Source of the DNA: Chloroflexota bacterium
GTDB taxonomy: Bacteria > Chloroflexota > Chloroflexia > Thermomicrobiales > JADLAZ01
Reading direction: 5' to 3'
Assembly (NCBI GenBank): GCA_020849725.1
Contig: JADLAZ010000117.1
Coordinates: 1-22,037, forward strand
Length of the DNA stretch: 22,037 nt
Below, piece after piece: positions 14,096-21,813 of the stretch. Both the position numbers and the translations under genes were made by a program. Position 1 is the first letter of the stretch. Each line of letters starts with the position of its first letter. The notes beneath the pieces were generated by a model. The model was given only the letters and a program-made list of their open reading frames with translations, searched no databases and was not told where the DNA came from.

Positions 14096-15358
14096 CTCCC
14101 CGCCGGCCCCCGCGCCGCCCGCGAACGCTCGCTTCAGGATGGCCGCCGGCAACGCATCGATACTATGCGCCGCCTGATCGAGAAGCCGGCGCACCTGATG
14201 TGCCTGTTCAATGCTGCGCTCAATACTACTGGCGATCTGCCGCTGCGTTTCCAACGAAGGAACCGGAGCTTGCCAGGCAAATAGCTGCTCGCGATTGAGT
14301 TTGGGCATCCTCGCTCGGCGCGACTCCTCTTCGGCGTAGACCGTGAATTCGTCTGATAGGAGGAGCCATGCCAGATAGTTCGGATCGAGGCGATCGGAAG
14401 CGACCTCGATCGGATACATATCAGCACTGCATAGGCCATCAAAGTCTGCAACAACTACCTTTCTCAGATATGGCCGCAATTTCGAATAAAGCACGTCTCC
14501 TCTCTTGAAGAGGTATTTTCCGCTCTTCATCCCATCTTCCGAGGCGGATCGGACAGTCAATAATCTCCTAGTTCCACTCTCGATATTCTCGCCGTTGACA
14601 TGAGGCAGTGAACCATACTCTGGTAGTCGTGGGTCCACTTGGGGCGCAACGATCGAGCATAGATCATCCAGCGGGACGCGAGGCATGTCCTCACCTTGAA
14701 CTGACCGGAACGCGGTCCTGATGTACGCCGGGGCCAACTCCCGCGCCCCCGCCACCTGCGCCGCCGCCGCCGCCCGCGCCCGCTCCACCGCCGCCATCTG
14801 CTCCGCCACCTGCGCGGCGATGCGGCGCTGCTCGGGGAGGGACGGTGCTATCAAGGGAAAGTTGCCCAACACCTTCTGATTGATGGTTGCGATGCCCGTG
14901 GTCTGCTTGGCATGGGTAAGGAAATAGGCCTTGCCGCTCGGTGAGCCAATGTAGGCCGCGACGAAGGCAGGATCGAATTGGTCTGTATTGAAGCGGACAC
15001 GAAAGACATGGTTCTGATGGATGCACTCGGGCAGTTCATCGTTCCAGTATGTTCCACGGCCAAGCTTGTCCGGATCGCCGCCCTCGGTGAGGAGGAGATC
15101 GCCCCACCTCAGCCGCAATTTGGCGATCTCCCCTTCCGTTACCTCAATCTGGTACACCTCAGATAGGTCCAGCCGACCGTCCTTCACATTGGCCACTCGG
15201 AGGTACGGGACTGGCCGCGTTGGCTGTCCCATGAGCCGACGGCCAAGCGTGATGCCGGACACGATCTCGCCAACATCGCCAAGGCGCACCGTCTGCCATC
15301 TCCCTGCCAGCGCATTGGATGGACCACGGCCTTCGACAACACTGGCGTGGTGGCTCAT
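14084..15358 (-). CDS. hsdS: type I restriction-modification system, specificity subunit
   Basis: A 424-residue protein with the two-fold HsdS layout. Target-recognition domain 1 is at about residues 20-175, with conserved helix 1 at 176-215 (LPEQRRIAAQVAEQMAAVE) and an Ala-rich coiled coil. Target-recognition domain 2 is at about 225-370, with conserved helix 2 at 371-412 (TQRQIASSIERSIEQ). It sets the DNA sequence recognised by the complex; the bipartite target cannot be predicted here. Length is normal. Its ATG overlaps the hsdR stop as ATGA, so the two are translationally coupled. The extreme C-terminus (Gly/Ala-rich after AFAGG) runs into a triple-hairpin repeat, which encodes the last residues AGE and the TGA. 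The functional part looks complete. Confidence 0.95.
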   Translation of the reverse strand: MSHHASVVEGRGPSNALAGRWQTVRLGDVGEIVSGITLGRRLMGQPTRPVPYLRVANVKDGRLDLSEVYQIEVTEGEIAKLRLRWGDLLLTEGGDPDKLGRGTYWNDELPECIHQNHVFRVRFNTDQFDPAFVAAYIGSPSGKAYFLTHAKQTTGIATINQKVLGNFPLIAPSLPEQRRIAAQVAEQMAAVERARAAAAAQVAGARELAPAYIRTAFRSVQGEDMPRVPLDDLCSIVAPQVDPRLPEYGSLPHVNGENIESGTRRLLTVRSASEDGMKSGKYLFKRGDVLYSKLRPYLRKVVVADFDGLCSADMYPIEVASDRLDPNYLAWLLLSDEFTVYAEEESRRARMPKLNREQLFAWQAPVPSLETQRQIASSIERSIEQAHQVRRLLDQAAHSIDALPAAILKRAFAGGAGAGGEAGE

Positions 15359-17730
15359 GCCGCGAACAGCCTTTTCTTCGTCTCACGCAGCACCTCTGCC
15401 GGCCGACCCAGCGCCCGCAGCGCCGCCAGGCCCCCAGCCCGCACCACGTCCGGCACCTCAAACACGCGCGGACTCTCCAATCCCTCGGTGCCCGAGCGGG
15501 CGAACTGGCCCGCCAGGGCGGTGAGCGCCGCCGTGGTCGTTGACGGCAAACCGCCCAGCCAATCCGCGTGTTTGTACGTGAAGGCATCTGCCCGGTCGCG
15601 GCGCGTGCGTGGCGCCAGCCCGTAGCCAAGCTCGGCCAGCACGTCATACAGGTCGTAGTCGGCCATCTCCTCCAGGGAACGCACGAGGGTGGCCGAGCGC
15701 CCGCCGTCGGGCAGGTGGCCGAGCAACGCGCGGCGCTCGCTCGGCACCACCCAGCAAGCGCGGAACGCGTCCAGCGTCGGCGCTTCCGCCACCAGCCGCG
15801 CCGCCAGCCGCTCCTTGTACTCCTCCACCGTCACCGGCATCGCCGTGCCGTCGACCATCGTCACGATCAGGCGGCCGGCGTCGGTGATCTCGACCGCGAA
15901 CCCTTCCACCTGGACGATCCGCTCGGGCGGCCGGCCATCGCCGCCCGGCTTCGCCGGCTCGGCCGGCGTCGGCCGCGTCACGAACGCCTCACCGAACAGG
16001 CGCGTCGCGTCCGTGTAGTCGTAGACGCGGAACATGAGTTTGTTGGTGGCCACGTCCAGCCGCGTGCCGCGCCCGACCATCTGGTAGAAGGCGATCGGCG
16101 AGCGCACGTACTTGAAGAAGACGATGTTCCGCACCACCGGCACGTCGACGCCGGTCGTCAGCAGATCGACCGTCGTGGCGATGAAGTGGTGGCGCGAGCC
16201 GCCGCGCAGGTCGGTCAGCGCGTCGTTGCCGCTGCTGGCGGCCGTGCACTTGAAGGCATACGCCTCGACCGGCGCCCGGCCTCGCGCCGCGCACCAGGTC
16301 GCGTAGAGGTTGTTGAGCGCGATGGCCACATCGTCGGCGTGGCGGTCACGCGCGCAGAAGATGATCGTCTTCTGCTCCGGCCCGCCCGTCGCCAGCAGCT
16401 GCGCGAACAGGTCCGCGCACATCGCCGCCACCCGGTCAGGCAGCACCAGCCGGTCCTCAAAACTCGTCGCCTCGTAGCGGGCGCGCGTCTCCGCCAGCGT
16501 CAGCGGCTGACCCGTCGTCGCGTCCGTGATCGTCCTGCCCGCCAGGTCGGCCTGCTCCAGGCCGGTGTCGCGCTCGCTGGCCGGCTTGCGCTCGAAGAAG
16601 ATGTCACGCCGGACCACCTCGCAGGCGGCCAGGTAGCCATCCTCGATCCCCTGGCTCATGTCGTACTCGTACACCGGCTCGCCAAAGTAGCGCAGGTTGT
16701 CGGCGCTGATCTGGAGATCGGCCGCCGCCTCGCCGGAGTGCTCGGCAATCGTGAGCTGGCGGGGCGTTGCCGTCAGGCCGATCTGGACCGCGCCGGGGTT
16801 GTGCGTCAGCACCTGCGACCACTTGCCCCACGCCGAGCGGTGGCACTCGTCGATGACGATGTGGCTGAAGTAGTCGGGCGGGTAGTTCGCCGTCAGGAAG
16901 GTGGCGTCGGCCGCGTCGCTGTCGACGTCGAGCGTTTGATACGTCGCGATCAGCACGCGCGCGTTCTTGGCCGCGTCCGTGCCGGAGACAGCGGCGGCGT
17001 CCGCGCCGAAGAGGCCCTGGAAGGCGCCGGTGGCCTGCGACCGCAGCTCATCGCGGTCGCAGACGAACAGCGCCCGGCGCAGTTGCCCAGCGTCGGCGAT
17101 GCGCCGCAGCAGATTGACGGCGATGAAGGTCTTGCCCGCGCCGGTCGCCAGCGACAGCAGCGCCCGCTTGGGCTGGCCGTCGCGCTCGCAGCGGGCGATC
17201 TTCTCGAACACCGCCCGGATCGCCGCGTCCTGATAGTAGCGGCGCCCACTCTCGCCGAGCCGATAGCGCGTCAGCAGCGGACGCGCCGCCGGATCGGTCA
17301 GGCTGAAGCCTTTCGCCGCCTCGTACCGGGCGCGCAAGTCGGTCGGGCTGGGGAAGTCGGTGATCGGGAACGGGGCGCTGGTGAGGCCGGTCGTGCGGTC
17401 GTACTCGACCACCAGGTGACCATTCGTCGAGAACACGAACGGCACGTTCAGGCGCATGCAGTAGCGCTTGGCCTGCTCCAACCCATGCGCCGGCGCGAGG
17501 TCCTCCGCCTTGGCCTCGATCAGCGCCACCGCCACCGGTTGCGTATCCGGCGTCACCTTGACGCGCAGTGTGTAATCGACCCGCCCCTTGGCCTGCTTCT
17601 TCGCCGTGCCGTCGACGATCTCGATCGCCCCGGCCGACTCCTCGCGCCGAATCAACTCCTCCGTCCACCCGCGCGCATGAATCGCCGGGTCGATCAGTTT
17701 GGCGCGGGTGTCAGCTTCGCCCATGCCCAT
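15355..17730 (-). CDS. hsdR: type I restriction-modification system, restriction/translocase subunit
   Basis: A protein of about 791 residues of the EcoEI/HsdR type. The N-terminal PD-ExK nuclease is seen as GRVDYTLRV (D52) and ALIEAKAE (E72, K74). The SF2 helicase motor has Walker A LATGAGKT (194-201), DECH (294-297), TATPR (320-324) and motif VI QMVGRGTR (550-557). An EcoEI-type C-terminal domain that docks on the methylase follows. It cleaves unmethylated foreign DNA after ATP-driven translocation. The frame is open to an ATG at 17787, but that codon lies in a CCCCA/TGGGG hairpin. Homologues start near MGEADTRAKLIDPAI, so the ATG at 17730 is preferred (17724 is also possible); no start has a strong Shine-Dalgarno. 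It lies directly downstream of tRNA-Leu on the same strand. Confidence 0.94.
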   Translation of the reverse strand: MGMGEADTRAKLIDPAIHARGWTEELIRREESAGAIEIVDGTAKKQAKGRVDYTLRVKVTPDTQPVAVALIEAKAEDLAPAHGLEQAKRYCMRLNVPFVFSTNGHLVVEYDRTTGLTSAPFPITDFPSPTDLRARYEAAKGFSLTDPAARPLLTRYRLGESGRRYYQDAAIRAVFEKIARCERDGQPKRALLSLATGAGKTFIAVNLLRRIADAGQLRRALFVCDRDELRSQATGAFQGLFGADAAAVSGTDAAKNARVLIATYQTLDVDSDAADATFLTANYPPDYFSHIVIDECHRSAWGKWSQVLTHNPGAVQIGLTATPRQLTIAEHSGEAAADLQISADNLRYFGEPVYEYDMSQGIEDGYLAACEVVRRDIFFERKPASERDTGLEQADLAGRTITDATTGQPLTLAETRARYEATSFEDRLVLPDRVAAMCADLFAQLLATGGPEQKTIIFCARDRHADDVAIALNNLYATWCAARGRAPVEAYAFKCTAASSGNDALTDLRGGSRHHFIATTVDLLTTGVDVPVVRNIVFFKYVRSPIAFYQMVGRGTRLDVATNKLMFRVYDYTDATRLFGEAFVTRPTPAEPAKPGGDGRPPERIVQVEGFAVEITDAGRLIVTMVDGTAMPVTVEEYKERLAARLVAEAPTLDAFRACWVVPSERRALLGHLPDGGRSATLVRSLEEMADYDLYDVLAELGYGLAPRTRRDRADAFTYKHADWLGGLPSTTTAALTALAGQFARSGTEGLESPRVFEVPDVVRAGGLAALRALGRPAEVLRETKKRLFAA

Positions 17731-17865
17731 CGGCGTGGCTTGCACCTGTGTCCGTGGCGCGACACACCCCATCCGTGGGTGGGGCATGCGTGCGCTACCA
17801 GCTTCCTGACCTATGGTAGAACCATGGTGGAATGGCCCGGCCTATGCCCACCGAGTCGTTCCAAG

Positions 17866-17947
17866 TGGGGAAAGAGGGACTCGAACCCTCACGCCTCGCG
17901 GCACGTGATCCTAAGTCACGCCTGTCTGCCAATTCCAGCATTCCCCC
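17866..17947 (-). tRNA. tRNA-Leu (anticodon UAG)
   Basis: 82 nt on the minus strand. Acceptor arms GGGGGAA/TTTCCCC pair over 7 bp with one G-T pair, and A is the discriminator base. The D-arm contains GGAATTGGCAGAC. The anticodon stem-loop is CGTGA-CTTAGGA-TCACG, giving anticodon TAG. The variable arm is long (TGCC-GCGA-GGCG region), as expected for class II tRNA-Leu, and the T-arm is GAGGG-TTCGAGT-CCCTC. CCA is not encoded. It decodes CUA, and by wobble other CUN codons. Confidence 0.96.
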
Positions 17948-17962
17948 GAACCAGTCCCGCAC

Positions 17963-17968
17963 AGTATA
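17963..17968 (-). promoter_or_regulatory. -10 box of the tRNA-Leu promoter
   Basis: TATACT on the minus strand, 15 bp before the first base of the tRNA, matches the -10 consensus at five of six bases. A weak -35-like TAGCCA lies about 15-16 bp upstream. Read-through from here could also serve hsdR, whose start is about 135 bp past the tRNA end. Confidence 0.55.
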
Positions 17969-17986
17969 GCATGGCCGCCCCGATGG

Positions 17987-19087
17987 CTACGGGGCCGGCG
18001 GTAGCACGCCTTTCTCCTGGTAGAAGCGGCTCGCGCCAGGATGGAACGGCAGCGGCGCGACCTGAGCGCCGGTCAACAGCGTCAATCGCTGGGCCGCGGG
18101 ATGGAAGAAGGGCAACTCGCGAATGTTGTCGAACATCGCCCGGGTGACGCCGTAGGCCAGCCGCTCGTCCAGGCCCGCGCCCGCCACTAGCACCGTGTCG
18201 ACGCCCACGGTCGGCACGGCCTGCGCCTGCCCCGGATAGGTCGCGGCTGGCACCGTCACCGGCTGGTAGATGCCGGGATGCTGGGCCGCCAGCCGCATCG
18301 CCGCCTCATCCAGCGGGATGAACCGGACGGCGACATCCTGGCGCTGCGCCAGTGCCGTCAACGGCTCCGCCGGCGCCGGCCCCAGCCAGAAGACGGCATC
18401 GACCGTGCGCTCGCGCAGCGCCAGGAGCGCCTCGCCCGGCGCCAGCACCGGCGCGACCACGTCGCCCGGCCCGCCCAGGCTCGCCGTTGCCAGCACGCGC
18501 CGCGCCAGCACCTCGGTCGGACTGCCCGGCGCGCCGAGCGCTACCGTGCGGCCGCGCAGGTCGGCCAGCGACCGCACCGGGCTATCCGCCCGCACCACCA
18601 GGTGCAGCACGTTCGGATAGAGGCGCGCCAGCGCCCGCACCGGCAGCGCTGCCCCGGCCACGGCCAGCGCCTCGGCCGCCGCGTCGGTCGTCACGATCGC
18701 CAGATCGCTCTGGTGTTTGCCCAGCGCGATCAAGTCTAGCGCGTCGCCGTTCGACACCTCGACCGTGCCTTCATACCCGTCGAGCTTGTCGGTGATGCTC
18801 TGGGCGATGCCGCGGCCGAAGCGCTCCTCGGCGCTGCCGCTGCCGCCGGTGATCAACCACAGCCGCTGGCGTGGCCCGCCGCGCCGCACCTGCGCCTGGG
18901 CGGTGGCCATGGCCGTTGTCGTCGTCGCCTGGGCCGCGCTCGGCGGGCCAACATTCGGCACCGGCGTCGGCGTCTGGCCGACCACCAGACGCGGCGGCGC
19001 GCTCGTCCCGCAGCCAGCGAGCAGCGTGAGCAACACCACCAGGATCATCCGTTGGGCAATGTGCTGGCGCATGCGACCGACCCTCAT
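17987..19087 (-). CDS. TAXI-family TRAP-transporter solute-binding lipoprotein
   Basis: A 366-residue protein. A signal peptide with lipobox LAGC places the lipidated Cys at residue 26. A Pro/Thr-rich linker (TPTPVPNVGPP and a TTTT stretch) follows, then the periplasmic-binding fold from LWLITGGSGSAEERFGRGIAQSI onward. The GGxxG opening and the DLAIV...ARLYPNVLHLVVR and SLADLRGRTVALGAPGS blocks are typical of TAXI (TRAP-associated extracytoplasmic immunogenic) receptors. It should bind a small, probably carboxylate, ligand outside the membrane; the ligand is unknown. The frame opens at 19123, but the ATG at 19087 has GGAG six bases upstream and a -10-like box lies between the two, so 19087 is preferred. 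No TRAP membrane subunit is present in this window. Confidence 0.85.
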   Translation of the reverse strand: MRVGRMRQHIAQRMILVVLLTLLAGCGTSAPPRLVVGQTPTPVPNVGPPSAAQATTTTAMATAQAQVRRGGPRQRLWLITGGSGSAEERFGRGIAQSITDKLDGYEGTVEVSNGDALDLIALGKHQSDLAIVTTDAAAEALAVAGAALPVRALARLYPNVLHLVVRADSPVRSLADLRGRTVALGAPGSPTEVLARRVLATASLGGPGDVVAPVLAPGEALLALRERTVDAVFWLGPAPAEPLTALAQRQDVAVRFIPLDEAAMRLAAQHPGIYQPVTVPAATYPGQAQAVPTVGVDTVLVAGAGLDERLAYGVTRAMFDNIRELPFFHPAAQRLTLLTGAQVAPLPFHPGASRFYQEKGVLPPAP

Positions 19088-19118
19088 CGCTGTCTCCGGC
19101 GACACCGCCGCTATCGTA

Positions 19119-19124
19119 AGCATA
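19119..19124 (-). promoter_or_regulatory. possible -10 box for the TAXI lipoprotein gene
   Basis: TATGCT on the minus strand matches the consensus at four of six bases, about 32 bp before the preferred ATG. It supports that start over the upstream one. No clear -35 was found. Confidence 0.3.
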
Positions 19125-19158
19125 CGCGACGCGCCCGACCAGCATCACCTGGGGCCGG

Positions 19159-19324
19159 GGTAACTGTTCACCCTTGGGTGGCTGATCGTCCCGGTCGCAA
19201 CGGCTCAATCGCTGCCCGCTACAAGCCTTGGTGCCCTACCGGTGTTGCACTACTACCGGTGGGCTGGTCCAGCGGTAGTTTGACCGAATGGACAAGGCCC
19301 ATCCGGGCAAGTGTGAACAGTTAC
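19159..19324. mobile_element. 166-bp MITE-like element with terminal inverted repeats
   Basis: The left end has GTAACTGTTCACCCTTG (19160-19176). The right end, read in reverse complement, is GTAACTGTTCACACTTG (19308-19324): 16 of 17 match, with 12 terminal bases identical. The element is flanked by direct copies of TGGGGCCGG at 19150-19158 and 19325-19333, a likely 9-bp target-site duplication; one unpaired G remains at the left end. The interior has no credible gene. It is probably a non-autonomous or internally deleted insertion sequence; the family cannot be assigned from the ends alone. It lies between the GT39-like gene and the TAXI gene promoter. Confidence 0.75.
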
Positions 19325-19369
19325 TGGGGCCGGCGGCTGACGCACGGAAATGACACCCCCTGGCAGCCG

Positions 19370-21352
19370 TCACTCGCTCTCGATGAGAAAGGCGTGGAAG
19401 GCATTGCGAACCGGCGGGATGCTGCCGTCGATGAGCCGACCTGCCGGATAGCGCTCTTGCAGCAGCGTCACCAGCGGCAGCGCCTCCTGCCCGAGGATGA
19501 CGATGATGCGACCGGGCGGCAGGGCCGTGGCGTCCTTCGCCACGTCCTCGGCCGCAATCGACATGCCGGTGTGGTCGGGCAGCAAGAACTCGAAATCGCG
19601 GTCCTTCCAGCCATAGTCGCGGCTGATCATCACGATCGGGACGTCGGCCGGCTGCGCCATCAGGAAGCGGGCGATGTGTGTGCGCAGCTCGACGGAGCGC
19701 CCGCTCGTGCCCCACGCCACATAGTCACGCCAGGTGATGCCCATCGACACCCCCACGGTTACCAGTCCGAGCGCCAGCGCGGCGATCGTCCAGCGCCGGC
19801 CCGGCAGCAGCACCCGTAGTCCCCGATCGAGCGCCAGCCCGCCGAGCAGCGCCGCCGGCGCGACGATGCCCAGCATCCGCGTCGACCCCGGCGGGTCGAC
19901 CGTGGTGGCCGCGGCGGCGATGTAGCCCAACCCCCAGCCGAGCAGCAGCAGCGCCGCCGGCTGCCGGCATCGCCAGAGCGTGTAGCCGATGCCCAGCAGC
20001 AGCAACCCGCCGGCCAGCGGATCGAGCATCGGCCGCTCGATGCCGAACTGAGTCGTGCCGTCGCTGAAGCGCCAGAAACCCAGCCCGGCGCGCTGGACCT
20101 GTTGCCACAGCACGCCGACGACATCGGCGCGCTCCAGGCCGTACTTGGCCGCCGTGTGCGTCCACACGTCCGGCGTGGTCAGCAGCACATCCTGCGTGCG
20201 GGCGGTGAAGTCATGCGGCTTGCGCGCGAAGTAGACGAGCGCCGGCCCCATGCCAAGCAGCAGACCGGCCACGGCAACCCCGACCCCGACCCACCGCGAC
20301 CAGAGCGCCCGCCAGCCGGCCAGCGCTGTCACGACCAGCAGCAGCACCAGCAGCGGCACGATCAGCCGGCCGGGGTAGTAGGTCTGCATCGCCCACGCCG
20401 CCAGCACGCCACCGGTAGCCATCGCCCACAGCCAACCATGGCGCAGCCCGAGCACCAGGAAGTAGACGCTCCAGACAACCCACATCATCGGGTCGATATA
20501 CGCCGCCGACCGGCTGAAGTGCAGGTGAGCGATGGCGCCGGCCGCCAGTGCCAGCGCGAACAGCGCCGGCCGCCAGCCGAAAAGGTCGCGCCCCAGGAGA
20601 TACACGCCGACCAGCGACAGGAGCCCCATGATCACCGGCGCGGCATTCAACCCGGCCAGGCTATCGCCGAACACCGCCATCGTCGCGGCATACGGCAGAT
20701 AGCCCATGACCGGAATGCCCGCCCAGCCGACGCCGAAGAAATCGATGGCGTTCGGCTGCAGCATCGCGCGCGCCTGCAGGCCATAGGAGGCCATGTCGCC
20801 ATGGAAGCGCAGCGGCAACCCCGAGCCACCCCAGAGGCGCATGGCCGCCGCGACCGCCAGCACCGCCACCACACCGACCATCTCCAGCCAGCCGGCGCGG
20901 CTGATGGCGAGCCGGCGCGGCGGCCAGGGCACGAAGGCGGCGATCCAGGCGAGCTGCCCCGCCGCCCAGGCAATGATCAGCGCCGGCTGCGGGGCCAGCC
21001 CCAGCGCATAGGCCAGCACAGCCACGGCGCCGGCCACCAGCGACACGCCCATCAGCCAGAGCCGCGCCGGCTGCCTGGCCTCCTCATGGGCGACGAGCCA
21101 GCGCGCTACCGGCTGCCCGGCTGTGACCAGCACGAACACGACCAGGCTGCCGATCAACCAGGGCCAGGCGCTGTCGAGCAGCCCCGGCCGGTCGGGTGGG
21201 CGCATGAGCGCGGCGGCGCGCACCGCCCCCCCCACCGCCAGCACCACGCCCAGCGGCCGCGCCAACGGAACCACATCGACGCCCCGAAACTGCGCCCAGC
21301 GCGCACGGACCCCGATGCCAACAGCAGGCTTGCCATTCATCGTGCCGGCCAT
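19370..21352 (-). CDS. GT39/PMT-like polytopic membrane glycosyltransferase
   Basis: A 660-residue membrane protein with a dozen or more hydrophobic segments and a short soluble C-terminus. RFHGDMASYGLQAR (182-195), with D186 in the first long loop after a TM helix, is the site where GT39/ArnT-type GT-C enzymes hold the catalytic Asp. LHFSRSAAYIDPMMW further on resembles the conserved second loop, and PPGSTRMLGIV in the later half is also typical. It probably moves a sugar from a polyprenyl-phosphate donor to protein or lipid outside the cytoplasm. The frame extends to a TTG at 21376, but the ATG at 21352 has AGGTGA eight bases upstream and a good leader length from the predicted promoter, so it was preferred. 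The gene stands alone on this strand. Confidence 0.82.
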   Translation of the reverse strand: MAGTMNGKPAVGIGVRARWAQFRGVDVVPLARPLGVVLAVGGAVRAAALMRPPDRPGLLDSAWPWLIGSLVVFVLVTAGQPVARWLVAHEEARQPARLWLMGVSLVAGAVAVLAYALGLAPQPALIIAWAAGQLAWIAAFVPWPPRRLAISRAGWLEMVGVVAVLAVAAAMRLWGGSGLPLRFHGDMASYGLQARAMLQPNAIDFFGVGWAGIPVMGYLPYAATMAVFGDSLAGLNAAPVIMGLLSLVGVYLLGRDLFGWRPALFALALAAGAIAHLHFSRSAAYIDPMMWVVWSVYFLVLGLRHGWLWAMATGGVLAAWAMQTYYPGRLIVPLLVLLLVVTALAGWRALWSRWVGVGVAVAGLLLGMGPALVYFARKPHDFTARTQDVLLTTPDVWTHTAAKYGLERADVVGVLWQQVQRAGLGFWRFSDGTTQFGIERPMLDPLAGGLLLLGIGYTLWRCRQPAALLLLGWGLGYIAAAATTVDPPGSTRMLGIVAPAALLGGLALDRGLRVLLPGRRWTIAALALGLVTVGVSMGITWRDYVAWGTSGRSVELRTHIARFLMAQPADVPIVMISRDYGWKDRDFEFLLPDHTGMSIAAEDVAKDATALPPGRIIVILGQEALPLVTLLQERYPAGRLIDGSIPPVRNAFHAFLIESE

Positions 21353-21391
21353 CCCATCATTCACCTGTTGCGGCAATGCTCATTCCTAGCA

Positions 21392-21397
21392 ATTCTA
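21392..21397 (-). promoter_or_regulatory. extended -10 promoter for the GT39-like gene
   Basis: TGC-TAGAAT on the minus strand matches the -10 consensus at five of six bases with an upstream TGn, lying about 40 bp before the ATG at 21352. The local sequence is AT-rich against a GC-rich background. Confidence 0.45.
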
Positions 21398-21600
21398 GCA
21401 TCTCGCCAGAAGCGCGGACGACACCAGCCGTGGGACGACCGCGGCCAGTGTGGCAGGCCCGATGGCCAATAGCTCGCTTATTGGAACGTACGCGGCAGGC
21501 TCGCGCCCGGTTACCGGGGTGCTGGGCATGAGTACCGATGGGTCACAACCCACCCCTGGCTCGCGCTGACCGATCGGCTGCATGTCAACCCGCTGCGTGA
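21398..21600. other. intergenic stretch without recognisable gene
   Basis: No supported coding region on either strand. A short inverted repeat, CCAATA/TATTGG around GCTCGCT, lies at 21466-21484. With the adjacent decayed PIN fragment, the stretch looks like degraded former coding sequence. Confidence 0.5.
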
Positions 21601-21786
21601 CGAGGTGCTAATGGCCGAGGGGTAGCTGCGCGGGGGCTGGGCGTGGTGCGACGCCACGCTAGCTCGGAGCGTCAGGTCGCCGCGATCGCGCTCCTCGCGA
21701 ACATGGTCCTCGTCACCCGCAACCAGCGCGACTTCGAGCACGCGTCCTGCCTGGCCCGTCAAGACTGGACAGCGCCTGGCATGTAG
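21601..21786 (+). pseudogene. C-terminal remnant of a PIN-domain (VapC-like) toxin
   Basis: The reading frame from about 21661 gives RQVAAIALLANMVLVTRNQR followed by DFE and a terminal QDWTAPGM before TAG. This is the last part of a PIN ribonuclease: the helix with AAIA, the LVTRN strand with the final Asp motif, and the terminal DW. An in-frame stop at 21598-21600 and the absence of the LLDTN-type N-terminus and central Glu show that the catalytic core is gone. No antitoxin gene is recognisable nearby. Fragment identity is inferred from about 45 residues. Confidence 0.5.
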
Positions 21787-21813
21787 CCGACAAGCGGCGC
21801 CCAGTTCCAGCCG

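Noticed and set aside
13418..14284. Open frames with 24-residue repeats across the 72-bp array, on both strands
   Set aside because: The frames stay open only because the repeat length is a multiple of three. They cross the hairpin repeats and the 3' end of hsdS and have no plausible start or domain.
17866..17947. Integrative-element attachment site at the tRNA-Leu 3' end
   Set aside because: No second copy of the tRNA 3' segment was found near 11.2 kb or elsewhere on the hsd side, and no integrase gene is present in the window.
15568..18147. Very long open frame on the + strand (859 codons) opposite hsdR
   Set aside because: It is antisense to a gene with complete nuclease and helicase motifs, runs through the tRNA, is extremely Arg-rich and shows no domain. 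Long antisense frames are expected at this GC content.
20102..21472. 456-codon + strand frame opposite the GT39-like gene
   Set aside because: Rich in Gln, His, Arg and Pro with no hydrophobic core, and exactly antisense to a clear membrane protein.
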